From: Rubrivivax sp.
Lineage (GTDB): Bacteria; Pseudomonadota; Gammaproteobacteria; Burkholderiales; Burkholderiaceae_C
Assembly (NCBI GenBank): GCA_027484885.1
Contig: JAIXSD010000447.1
Location: 1-6,230 of the forward strand
DNA: 6,230 nt
Direction of reading: 5' to 3'
A model generated the notes under the pieces. That model ran no database searches and was not told where the DNA came from. It was given only the letters and a program-made list of their open reading frames with translations. Shown in pieces: positions 1 to 5,608 of the stretch (its first letter is position 1; the number at the start of each line of letters is the position of its first letter). Made by a program: the position numbers and the translations under genes.

Positions 1-11
1 CTGAAGTGAAA

Positions 12-27
12 GGGGGCCACGGCCCTC
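12..27 (+). other. Small GC-rich hairpin just before the terminator
   Basis: GGGGGC (12-17) can pair with GCCCTC (22-27) around a CACG tetraloop, with one G.T pair. It has no T tract of its own and lies 7 bases before the main terminator stem. It may stabilise the 3' end of the upstream transcript, but no function is shown. Confidence 0.4.
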
Positions 28-34
28 GCACCCG

Positions 35-61
35 GGCGACCTGTAGAGGTCGCCTTTTTTT
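35..61 (+). terminator. Rho-independent terminator of a gene left of the window
   Basis: A perfect 7-bp GC-rich stem, GGCGACC (35-41) with GGTCGCC (48-54), encloses a 6-base loop (TGTAGA) and is followed directly by seven T residues (55-61). This is the classic intrinsic terminator layout for plus-strand transcription. No gene that it would end is visible here; in-frame TGA triplets at 2-4 and 7-9 could be the stop of that gene, but this cannot be decided from the window. Confidence 0.9.
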
Positions 62-202
62 CGCCCGCAACCTTGGCATTTCGCGCCCGCCAGCCGCCGC
101 TGGCGCCGCGGCGCTTCACTTGGTCGCATGGCGCTGTGAGGCCAGCGCAGGGCTTTCTAGAGTTCAGTCATCGCCACTCACTGAACCCGAAAAGGTCCTG
201 CC

Positions 203-715
203 ATGAAGACAAAGACTTTGCTCCATCGCCCAGCCGCTGCGGCGCGCCGATTGATCGGCCTGGCTGCGGCCGGCCTTGTGCTCAGCGGCAGTTGCAGCCT
301 GTCGGCCCTGGCCGCGGATGCGCCGGTCACAGCAGCCGCCGCGCCGGCTGCTGCGCTTGACATGGAGCTGGAACTCACCGGCATCGCCAGCAGCGAGGGC
401 CAGATCCTGGTCAGCGTGTTTGCCTCGCCCGAGGATTGGCTCAAAAAGCCGGTGGCCGTGGCCAGCGCCCCGGCCAGCGCGCAAAAAGATGGGCGCTTGC
501 TGATCAAGCTGGCGGCCCTGCCACCCGGCCGCCTGGCTCTGAACGTGGCGCACGACCTCAACGGCAATGGGCGCCTGGACATGAACGCCATGCGCATGCC
601 GACCGAGCCCTTTGCTTTCTCCAACAACGCCACCGGCATGTTCGGCCCGCCCAAGTTCGAGGCGGCGCTGTTCGAGGTGAAGGCCGGGGCACGCCTGAGC
701 GTGTCTTTGAAGTGA
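203..715 (+). CDS. Exported DUF2141-family protein
   Basis: A 170-residue protein. The N-terminus has basic residues (R15, R16), a hydrophobic stretch at about 17-30 and an Ala-rich AxA site near 35-38 (SALA/AD), so it is probably a Sec-exported periplasmic protein. C31 sits in SGSC, a poor lipobox, so a lipoprotein is less likely. The mature part carries the DUF2141 signature: a beta strand ending in GQILVSVFAS (67-75), the segment AHDLNGNGRLD (116-126), then PTEPFAFSNN (133-142) and GPPKFEAALF (148-157). The DLNGNGRLD loop resembles DxNxNGxxD calcium-binding loops. The biochemical role of this family is not established. The start is supported by AAAAGG at 190-195, 7 bases before ATG. The carotenoid oxygenase gene begins 26 bp after the stop, so the two are probably co-transcribed. 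No strong sigma-70 promoter was seen in 62-202. The family call is confident; the calcium idea is inference. Confidence 0.9.
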   Translation: MKTKTLLHRPAAAARRLIGLAAAGLVLSGSCSLSALAADAPVTAAAAPAAALDMELELTGIASSEGQILVSVFASPEDWLKKPVAVASAPASAQKDGRLLIKLAALPPGRLALNVAHDLNGNGRLDMNAMRMPTEPFAFSNNATGMFGPPKFEAALFEVKAGARLSVSLK

Positions 716-727
716 GCGGCGCAGCGC

Positions 728-733
728 AAGGAG
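728..733 (+). promoter_or_regulatory. Shine-Dalgarno site fixing the carotenoid oxygenase start
   Basis: AAGGAG lies 8 bases upstream of the ATG at 742 in the short gap after the DUF2141 gene. It favours 742 over the in-frame GTG at 733, which overlaps the site, and over the further ATGs at 748, 754 and 757. Confidence 0.75.
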
Positions 734-741
734 TGGATGCG

Positions 742-2334
742 ATGAGCATGACGATGATGCAAAGACGTGATTGGCTCAAGCTCGGTGCCGCCAGTGGCCT
801 CGCATGGACCGGGCTGCAAGAAGCCCTGGCTCAGGGCCTGGGCGCCGCGGCCTTCGCCAGTGGGGCGCCGGAGTTGGCGCCGCTGCAGGGCCTGCGCGGC
901 CAGGACCTCGACGCCCGTGATCTGCACATCGAAGGCCGCCTGCCCGACGGTTTGCGCGGCACCTACTACCGCAACGGACCGGGCCTGATGGCCCGCGGCG
1001 AGGAGCGCTACCGCCATTGGTTCGATGGCGATGGCCTGGTCCAGGCCTGGACCTTCGGCGGCAGCGCCGGCCGCGGCCAGGTGGCGCACAAGGCGCGCTT
1101 TGTGCAGACGCGCAAGTTCAAGGCCGAGGCCGAAGCGGGGCGCTTCCTGCTGCCGGCCTTCGGCACGGCGATTCCGCCGCGCATGGCCATCCAAAACTCG
1201 GACAGCCTCAATGTGGCCAACACCAGCGTGCTCTTGCTGAATGGCCGTCTGCATGCCCTGTGGGAAGGCGGCAGCGCCTACGAGCTGGATCCGCAGACCC
1301 TGGCCACGCGTGGCCCGCGGGTCTGGTCGCCCGAGCTGGCCGGCATGCCGTTTTCGGCCCATCCCAAGGTGGAGCCGGACGGCACGGTCTGGAACTTCGG
1401 CACGGCCGGGGATCGCATGGTGGTCTACCAGATCTCGGCCCAGGGTCAGGTCTTGCGCAGCGAGGTGTTTGATTCACCGGTTCCCGTGCCCATGGTCCAT
1501 GACTTCGCGGTATCGCAGCGCTTTCTGGTCTTCTTGCTGCCGCCGATTCAGCTGGACATGGCTGCCCTGCGCGGTGGCCAGAGCATGCTGGACTCGATGC
1601 GCTGGCAGGCGCAGGACGCGACCCGGGTGTTGGTGGTCGACAAGGCCGATTTCAGCCGCCGCCGTGTCTTCGAGATGCCGGCCAGCCTGGTGTTTCACTT
1701 CGGCAATGCCTGGGATGAAGGCCCGGCCGGTGCCGAGACCTTGCGCCTGGACTATGTTGAGTCTCGCCCGCTGCCCCAGGTCAATGCCGAGTTGCAGCAG
1801 CTCATGCGCGGCGAGCGGCCTGCGCCGCAGAGCTCGCAGCCGCGTTTCATGCGCTTGCAGATGGGGGCGGCCGCCGCAGGCGCTGCCGGCCTCAGCCTCT
1901 CGGCCGCAGGCCGCATCGAGGTGCAGTCGCGCAGCGAGTCGGTGGAATTCCCGGTGGTGGACCCGCGCGTGATCGGCCAACGCCACCGCCATGTCTACTA
2001 CCCGACGGCTGTGGACCTGGGCACTCGCTGGGGCTATAACGGCTTGATGCACCTGGATCTGGAGAGCGGGCGCCGCGAGCGCTTTGCCTTTGGCCCCGAG
2101 GTGGTGCTGGAAGAGCATGTGCTGGTGCCCAAGCCGGGCACGCCGCAAGGCGCGGCCGGTGAGGGCCAGGGCTGGTTGCTGGGTCTGGGTTATGACTGCC
2201 GCCGCCAGCGCAGCTTTGCCAGCGTCTTTGACGCCCAGGCGCTCAGCGCCGGCCCGCTGGCCCGGGTGTGGCTCCCGTACTGGGTCACGTACGGCTTCCA
2301 CGGCAAGTTCTATGGGGAGGGAGTGAGGGGGTGA
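742..2334 (+). CDS. Carotenoid oxygenase (RPE65/CCD family) with Tat signal peptide
   Basis: A 530-residue member of the non-haem iron carotenoid cleavage oxygenase superfamily, whose members split double bonds in carotenoids, apocarotenoids or stilbenes with O2. The four expected iron-binding histidines are all present: H207 in AHPK, H253 in MVHDF, H319 in FHFGNAW and H520 in YGFHGKF. Other family marks are YRNGPG (76-81) and HWFDGDG (92-98). The N-terminus reads QRRDWLKLG (7-15), close to the Tat motif RRxFLK with W for F, followed by an Ala/Gly/Leu-rich stretch and ALAQG near 28-32. That indicates export of the folded, metal-loaded enzyme, or a twin-arginine signal kept from an ancestor. 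The substrate cannot be read from sequence. The gene follows the DUF2141 gene by 26 bp. Its last codons (GVRG) and stop lie at the edge of a GTGA-rich repeat cluster, so the extreme C-terminus may have been altered by repeat growth. No carotenoid biosynthesis gene is in the window. Confidence 0.93.
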   Translation: MSMTMMQRRDWLKLGAASGLAWTGLQEALAQGLGAAAFASGAPELAPLQGLRGQDLDARDLHIEGRLPDGLRGTYYRNGPGLMARGEERYRHWFDGDGLVQAWTFGGSAGRGQVAHKARFVQTRKFKAEAEAGRFLLPAFGTAIPPRMAIQNSDSLNVANTSVLLLNGRLHALWEGGSAYELDPQTLATRGPRVWSPELAGMPFSAHPKVEPDGTVWNFGTAGDRMVVYQISAQGQVLRSEVFDSPVPVPMVHDFAVSQRFLVFLLPPIQLDMAALRGGQSMLDSMRWQAQDATRVLVVDKADFSRRRVFEMPASLVFHFGNAWDEGPAGAETLRLDYVESRPLPQVNAELQQLMRGERPAPQSSQPRFMRLQMGAAAAGAAGLSLSAAGRIEVQSRSESVEFPVVDPRVIGQRHRHVYYPTAVDLGTRWGYNGLMHLDLESGRRERFAFGPEVVLEEHVLVPKPGTPQGAAGEGQGWLLGLGYDCRRQRSFASVFDAQALSAGPLARVWLPYWVTYGFHGKFYGEGVRG

Positions 2335-2407
2335 ACAGGTGAATCGTGAATCGTGAATCGTGAATCGTGAATCGTGAATCAAGCTGATGGGCCTGTCACT
2401 TGTTCAC
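2331..2407. repeat. Imperfect inverted repeat framing the heptamer array
   Basis: GTGAACAGGTGA (2331-2342) pairs with TCACTTGTTCAC (2396-2407): 12 positions, 11 Watson-Crick and one G.T pair. The 53-base loop contains almost all of the GTGAATC array. The left arm includes the stop codon of the carotenoid oxygenase gene. In RNA from either strand this could form a stable stem between the two convergent genes and may help to stop or stabilise both transcripts. There is no adjoining T tract, so it is not a standard intrinsic terminator. Confidence 0.7.
2339..2380 (+). repeat. Tandem heptamer repeat, six copies of GTGAATC
   Basis: Six perfect head-to-tail copies of GTGAATC fill 42 bp, starting 5 bases after the carotenoid oxygenase stop codon. 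They are preceded by two related octamers, GTGAGGGG (2323-2330) and GTGAACAG (2331-2338), so the repetitive pattern reaches back into the last codons and the stop codon of the gene. The perfect copies suggest recent slippage expansion. The array is not in a start region, so phase variation of an open reading frame is not expected. Confidence 0.95.
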
Positions 2408-2423
2408 TCGTTTACTCGTTCAC
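2400..2423 (-). repeat. Three degenerate octamers, inverted relative to the heptamers
   Basis: On the plus strand the units read TTGTTCAC, TCGTTTAC and TCGTTCAC; on the minus strand they read GTGAACGA, GTAAACGA and GTGAACAA. They share the GTGAA core of the GTGAATC array but face the other way. A small 5-bp hairpin, GTTCA (2418-2422) with TGAAC (2426-2430), overlaps the end of the cluster. Confidence 0.75.
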
Positions 2424-2432
2424 TTTGAACCC

Positions 2433-2813
2433 TCAGCGCTGACTGCTGCTCAGCTCTGCGACCACGGCATCGTTGGTCATGCCGCTGTGCAGGTGGATGG
2501 CGCTGCGCTCGCTGTGGCTGTCTTCGGTCTCGAAGGCGCCGCCGCTCAGGCCCACCAGGGTCAGCACGGCGATGGCCGTGATCCAGGACTGTGGGTCGCG
2601 CAGTGCACGCAGTGCGGTCGAGACACCGAAACGCTCCTGGCCGGCTTGGACATGCCCGCGCCGGCTCGCTGGTTTGCGGCCCGATTCCAGGCTGGTGCGT
2701 GCCACCCAGCTTGGCAGGGTGGAGGCCGCGGCCGCGGCTTGCGATTGAACAGCAGCTGGAGCTGCGTGCAGCTGAGTTGGGATGCTTGCGGTGGAGGGGC
2801 GGTTCAGGTTCAT
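2433..2813 (-). CDS. SOS-regulated small single-pass membrane protein, family unknown
   Basis: I do not recognise the family. The 126-residue product starts MNLNRPSTAS, has an Ala/Gln-rich low-complexity part (about 17-31), a basic segment (R46, K47, R51, R52, R62, R69, R72), one strongly hydrophobic stretch at about 77-94 (ITAIAVLTLVGLSGGAF), and a polar, His/Ser/acid-rich tail (95-126). The positive charge before the helix predicts N-in, C-out topology with a short periplasmic tail. The start at 2813 is supported by GGAG at 2825-2822, 8 bases upstream; the reading frame stays open further upstream but that part overlaps the promoter. Third codon positions are GC-rich, especially in the second half, which supports real coding. 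Two abutting LexA boxes lie 78-109 bp upstream. Small single-helix proteins under LexA control include cell-division inhibitors such as SidA of Caulobacter; this comparison rests on layout and regulation, not on sequence similarity. Confidence 0.8.
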   Translation of the reverse strand: MNLNRPSTASIPTQLHAAPAAVQSQAAAAASTLPSWVARTSLESGRKPASRRGHVQAGQERFGVSTALRALRDPQSWITAIAVLTLVGLSGGAFETEDSHSERSAIHLHSGMTNDAVVAELSSSQR

Positions 2814-2890
2814 CGTCAGGGCTCCAGGAGGCTTGCTTGGGCTTGGCTGCTGATGCGGATATCGCGTGTCCCGTCGCAGCGTTGAGGCAA

Positions 2891-2906
2891 CTGTATAAAC
2901 AAACAG
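2891..2906 (-). promoter_or_regulatory. LexA box 1 (SOS operator, start-proximal)
   Basis: On the minus strand this reads CTGTTTGTTTATACAG, a perfect CTGT-N8-ACAG LexA site of the E. coli/betaproteobacterial type. It contains the candidate -10 element TATACA (2897-2892) of the small membrane-protein gene, so LexA bound here should block RNA polymerase. Confidence 0.88.
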
Positions 2907-2919
2907 CTGTATGTGCAAA
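2892..2919 (-). promoter_or_regulatory. Candidate sigma-70 promoter of the SOS gene
   Basis: The minus strand offers -35 TTTGCA (2919-2914), a 16-base spacer and -10 TATACA (2897-2892). Both elements lie inside the LexA boxes, in an AT-rich island of an otherwise GC-rich region. Transcription would start near 2885, giving a leader of about 70 bases. The match to consensus is moderate. Confidence 0.6.
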
Positions 2920-2922
2920 CAG
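2907..2922 (-). promoter_or_regulatory. LexA box 2 (SOS operator, start-distal)
   Basis: On the minus strand this reads CTGTTTGCACATACAG, a second perfect CTGT-N8-ACAG site that directly abuts box 1. The two boxes match at 13 of 16 positions. It covers the candidate -35 element TTTGCA (2919-2914). The centres are 16 bp apart, about one and a half helical turns. Confidence 0.88.
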
Positions 2923-3077
2923 TATTTTTCCCGAAGGGCTTGGCGCTCAGGCGCACGCTGCAAGCCCGAACTTGGCAGCCGGGCCCGGGCCGCCCGAGCG
3001 CCTGGTCGATAATGCGGGCTTCGCAGCGCAGCCCTGGCTGCGCTGTTTCTTCATCTTTTTTGATCGCCCGACGCACC

Positions 3078-3737
3078 ATGACCCAAGACGAACTCAAGAC
3101 CCTGGTTGGCCAAGCCGCTTTGCACTATGTGGAGCCCGGCAGCATCGTCGGCGTGGGCACCGGCTCGACGGTTGACAAGTTCATCGATGCCCTGGCCGCC
3201 AGCGGCATCCAGGTGGCGGGCGCGGTGTCCAGCTCGGTGCGTTCGACCGAGCGCATGAAGGCCCTGGGCATTGCCGTGCTCGACGCGGCCGAGGTGCAGG
3301 GCCTGGGCGTCTACATCGACGGCGCCGATGAGATCGACCATGGCGGCCACATGATCAAGGGCGGCGGCGCGGCGCTGACGCGCGAGAAGATCGTGGCCGA
3401 TCTGGCGCAGAAGTTTGTCTGCATCGCCGATGAATCCAAGCTGGTCCAGACCCTGGGCAAGTTCCCGCTGCCGGTGGAGGTCATCCCCATGGCGGCCGCC
3501 CAGCTGGCCCGGCGCTTTGCGGCCTTGGGCGGCGTGGCCACGCTGCGCGCCGGCGTGGTCACCGACAACGGCTGCCACATCCTCGACGTCACCGGCCTGA
3601 AGATCAGCGACCCGGTCGCGTTCGAGGCCGATGTGAACCAGTGGCCCGGCGTGGTCACCGTGGGCGTGTTTGCTCGCAACCGCGCCGATGTCTGCCTGCT
3701 CGGCACCGCGGAAGGCGTGAAGACGCTGACTTTCTGA
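3078..3737 (+). CDS. rpiA: Ribose-5-phosphate isomerase A
   Basis: RpiA interconverts D-ribose 5-phosphate and D-ribulose 5-phosphate in the non-oxidative pentose phosphate pathway, in the cytoplasm. The product has 219 residues, the same length as the E. coli enzyme. Key motifs are present: GVGTGSTV (25-32, phosphate binding), YIDGADEID (79-87) with D81 and D84, [12 protein letters not shown] (94-105) with K94 and the catalytic base E103, and ADESK (117-121). These numbers agree with the known E. coli active-site residues. [10 protein letters not shown] (128-137) is also typical. The ATG at 3078 gives the standard N-terminus, but no good Shine-Dalgarno sequence is seen before it (GATCGCCCGACGCACC). 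A possible -10 element GATAAT lies at 3008-3013 without a convincing -35 at proper spacing. The gene is divergent from the SOS-controlled gene and followed by a strong terminator, so it is probably transcribed alone. Confidence 0.98.
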   Translation: MTQDELKTLVGQAALHYVEPGSIVGVGTGSTVDKFIDALAASGIQVAGAVSSSVRSTERMKALGIAVLDAAEVQGLGVYIDGADEIDHGGHMIKGGGAALTREKIVADLAQKFVCIADESKLVQTLGKFPLPVEVIPMAAAQLARRFAALGGVATLRAGVVTDNGCHILDVTGLKISDPVAFEADVNQWPGVVTVGVFARNRADVCLLGTAEGVKTLTF

Positions 3738-3786
3738 TTTCACGTGCCGCACCGAGCGGCGCTGCAGGCTCAGGCCTTGCACCAGA

Positions 3787-3818
3787 AAAAAAGCCGGCGC
3801 ATCGCGACCGGCTTTTTT
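3787..3818. terminator. Bidirectional rho-independent terminator between rpiA and the chemoreceptor gene
   Basis: GCCGG (3793-3797) pairs with CCGGC (3808-3812) around a 10-base loop, flanked by six A (3787-3792) on one side and six T (3813-3818) on the other. It therefore works as an intrinsic terminator in both directions: 49 bp after the rpiA stop on the plus strand and about 40 bp after the chemoreceptor stop on the minus strand. Confidence 0.92.
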
Positions 3819-3822
3819 GTGC

Positions 3823-3843
3823 CCGGGCCTCGCTCGGGCCCGG
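3823..3843. other. GC hairpin between the terminator and the chemoreceptor stop
   Basis: CCGGGCC (3823-3829) pairs perfectly with GGCCCGG (3837-3843) around a 7-base loop. It lies 15 bp from the 3' end of the chemoreceptor gene and may add to termination or transcript protection on the minus strand. It has no T tract of its own. Confidence 0.5.
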
Positions 3844-3858
3844 ATCCCTGAGTCTGTC

Positions 3859-5445
3859 TCAGTGGCGCCGTGTCGGGCTGCCGCGTTCCAGGCGGAACAC
3901 ACCGATGGCCTCGGCCAGGCGCGAAGACTGATCGCGCAGGCTCTCGGCCGCCGCGGCCGATTCTTCCACCAGGGCTGCGTTCTGCTGGGTCATCTGATCG
4001 AGCTGGGTGACGGCGGCATTGATCTGGTGGATGCCATCGCTTTGCTCGCGCGCCGAGGCGCTGATCTCGCCAATGATGTGGGACACGCGCTGCACGCTGG
4101 CGACGATTTCGCCCATGGTGCTGCCGGCGTCTTGCACCAGGCGGGTGCCCGATTCGACCCGCTCCACGCTGGCACCGATCAGGCTCTTGATCTCGCGTGC
4201 GGCCTCGGCCGAGCGCTGGGCCAGAGAGCGCACCTCGCTGGCCACCACGGCAAAGCCGCGGCCTTGTTCGCCGGCCCGGGCGGCTTCCACGGCCGCATTC
4301 AGCGCCAGGATGTTGGTCTGGAAGGCAATGCCGTCGATGGTGCCGATGATGTCGCCGATGCGGCGCGAGCTGTGGCTGATCTCTTCCATGGTGCTGACCA
4401 CCTGGCCCACCACGGTGCCGCCGCGTTGCGCCACGTCGGCCGCGCTGCCGGCCAGCTGGTCGGCGGTGCTGGCCGATTCGGCCGTCTGCTTGACCGTGCC
4501 GGTCAGCTGCATCATCGAGGCCGCCGCCTGCTGCAGATTGGAGGCGGTCTGCTCGGTGCGGGCAGACAGGTCGTGGTTGCCGGTGGCGATCTCGGCGCTG
4601 GCGGTGCTGATGCTGTCGGTGGAGCTGCGCACCTCGCCGATCAGCTTGAGCAGCGAGGCCTGCATCAGGCGCAGCGAGTTCAGCAGCTGGCCGGTTTCGT
4701 CGGCGCCACCGGCCGGGATCGGGTGGCTGAGGTCAAAGTTGGCGATGGCCTCGGCCGCGCCCACGGCTTCTTGCAGAGGCCCGGTGATCGAGCGGGTCAG
4801 CCACAGGGCCAGGCCGGCGCCCACGGCGGCGGCGCACAGGGCGAAGACGATCAAGCCGGTGCGGGCTGTGCTGTTGTTCGATTCAATGCGTTTGGCCGCG
4901 GCATCGAGCTGCTCCCGCTGCAGCTGCACGATGGCCTTGATCTGCTCTTGGAACTGGGCTGCCGCCGGTTGGAACTTGCTTTCGAACAGCTGCTTGGCGC
5001 CCTCGGCATCGCCGCCTTTCTTGGCCGCTGTGACGGCATCGCGGGCACCCAGATAGGCCTTGCGCGCCTCGGACAGCGAGGCAAACATGGCCTTTTCCTC
5101 GCTGGATGTCATCAGCGTTTCCAGCTGCTTTTGCAGTTCGCCGGATTGCTTGGTGGACTCGGCCGCGCCGGCGGCAAAGAAGTCCGCCAGGCTGGCGTCG
5201 GCGCTGACAGCGATGGCGCTGGTGCGGTTCACGCCGTTGGTGATGTTGCGGTACCAGTCCGAGGCTGCGCGTTCGGCGACCAGCGAGTCCTGGTAGATCA
5301 GCTCCGACTCGACCGCGACTTTGTAAAGCGCCCAGTAGCCCAGGGCGGAGCCGCCAAAGGAGATCAGCAGCACCAGGCCCAGAACGGCGCCCAGTCGTTG
5401 GCCGATGGAGCGGCCCTTCAAGTTGGAGGAGGTTGGTGTTGTCAT
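3859..5445 (-). CDS. Methyl-accepting chemotaxis protein (4HB sensor, HAMP, MCP signalling domain)
   Basis: A 528-residue transmembrane chemoreceptor that signals through CheW and CheA to the flagellar motor. In order: short cytoplasmic N-terminus (1-15), TM1 (about 16-38), a helical periplasmic sensor of about 155 residues resembling the four-helix-bundle (4HB_MCP) type (39-194), TM2 (about 195-216), HAMP (about 217-270) and the long coiled-coil signalling domain (270-520). The hairpin tip is the highly conserved block around 372-412, with [20 protein letters not shown] (375-394) and [18 protein letters not shown]. Gln/Glu-rich methylation helices flank it. The C-terminus ends ERGSPTRRH, with no NWETF-like CheR tether. 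The ligand cannot be inferred. The ATG at 5445 gives a normal short N-terminus; the frame is open to 5640, but the only ATGs further up (5592, 5583) fall in the promoter region. The Shine-Dalgarno match is weak. Candidate sigma-28 promoters lie upstream. Confidence 0.96.
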   Translation of the reverse strand: MTTPTSSNLKGRSIGQRLGAVLGLVLLISFGGSALGYWALYKVAVESELIYQDSLVAERAASDWYRNITNGVNRTSAIAVSADASLADFFAAGAAESTKQSGELQKQLETLMTSSEEKAMFASLSEARKAYLGARDAVTAAKKGGDAEGAKQLFESKFQPAAAQFQEQIKAIVQLQREQLDAAAKRIESNNSTARTGLIVFALCAAAVGAGLALWLTRSITGPLQEAVGAAEAIANFDLSHPIPAGGADETGQLLNSLRLMQASLLKLIGEVRSSTDSISTASAEIATGNHDLSARTEQTASNLQQAAASMMQLTGTVKQTAESASTADQLAGSAADVAQRGGTVVGQVVSTMEEISHSSRRIGDIIGTIDGIAFQTNILALNAAVEAARAGEQGRGFAVVASEVRSLAQRSAEAAREIKSLIGASVERVESGTRLVQDAGSTMGEIVASVQRVSHIIGEISASAREQSDGIHQINAAVTQLDQMTQQNAALVEESAAAAESLRDQSSRLAEAIGVFRLERGSPTRRH

Positions 5446-5521
5446 GGGGTTACCCGCGCAGTGGACAAGGAATGGGCCGCCGGCCCCATCCGGAAGGGGC
5501 GAGCGAACCGCGTCACTCCAC

Positions 5522-5549
5522 TTATCGGCCGCGCCGAGCACCAACTGAG
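5522..5549 (-). promoter_or_regulatory. Candidate sigma-28 (FliA) promoter, proximal
   Basis: The minus strand carries GCCGATAA at 5529-5522, an exact match to the sigma-28 -10 consensus, 76 bp before the chemoreceptor ATG. The -35 region is weak: CTCAGTTG (5549-5542) shares AGTT with TAAAGTTT, at a 12-base spacer instead of 11. Chemoreceptor genes are commonly FliA-dependent, which raises the likelihood. Confidence 0.55.
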
Positions 5550-5573
5550 TGCGATGCTCTTCAAATGTGCGAA

Positions 5574-5592
5574 ATGCAGCCATCGGCTGCAT
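5574..5592. terminator. Hairpin after the MnmC-like gene, possible weak terminator
   Basis: A perfect 8-bp inverted repeat, ATGCAGCC (5574-5581) and GGCTGCAT (5585-5592), with a 3-base loop, lies 16 bp past the stop of the MnmC-like gene on the minus strand. The following sequence (TTCGCACATTTG) is only mildly T-rich, so termination would be weak. It overlaps the distal sigma-28 candidate and an alternative hairpin, ATCGGC (5582-5587) with GCCGAT (5595-5600). Confidence 0.45.
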
Positions 5593-5606
5593 CTGCCGAT
5601 TCTTGA
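5580..5606 (-). promoter_or_regulatory. Candidate sigma-28 (FliA) promoter, distal
   Basis: The minus strand reads TCAAGAAT (5606-5599), an 11-base spacer, then GCCGATGG (5587-5580). Spacing is the canonical N11, the -10 matches GCCGATAA at 6 of 8, and the -35 has a TCAAG core. It starts 2 bases after the mnmC stop codon. It may act with, or instead of, the proximal site. Confidence 0.45.
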
Positions 5607-5608
5607 GC

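Noticed and set aside
131..148. GCGCT/AGCGC inverted repeat upstream of the DUF2141 gene as an operator
   Set aside because: Only 5 bp with an 8-base loop in GC-rich DNA; expected by chance.
178..1362. A 394-codon minus-strand open reading frame opposite the DUF2141 and carotenoid oxygenase genes
   Set aside because: It is a shadow of two well-supported genes, spans their junction and has no recognisable domain.
2339..2380. The heptamer array as a CRISPR or a phase-variation tract
   Set aside because: Units are 7 bp with no spacers, so it is not CRISPR; it lies after a stop codon, so copy changes would not switch a reading frame.
1474..2382. A minus-strand frame beginning with repeats of IHDSRFT
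   Set aside because: Its start is just the translation of the GTGAATC array in reverse and the rest is antisense to the carotenoid oxygenase.
2814..2963. A longer N-terminus for the SOS-regulated gene, from an upstream start at 2963
   Set aside because: The added 50 residues would be encoded by the LexA boxes and promoter themselves; the ATG at 2813 has a well-spaced GGAG.
2591..3175. Plus-strand open reading frames across the SOS gene and rpiA promoter region
   Set aside because: They overlap the LexA operator and the rpiA start in another frame and have no ribosome-binding site or protein-like pattern.
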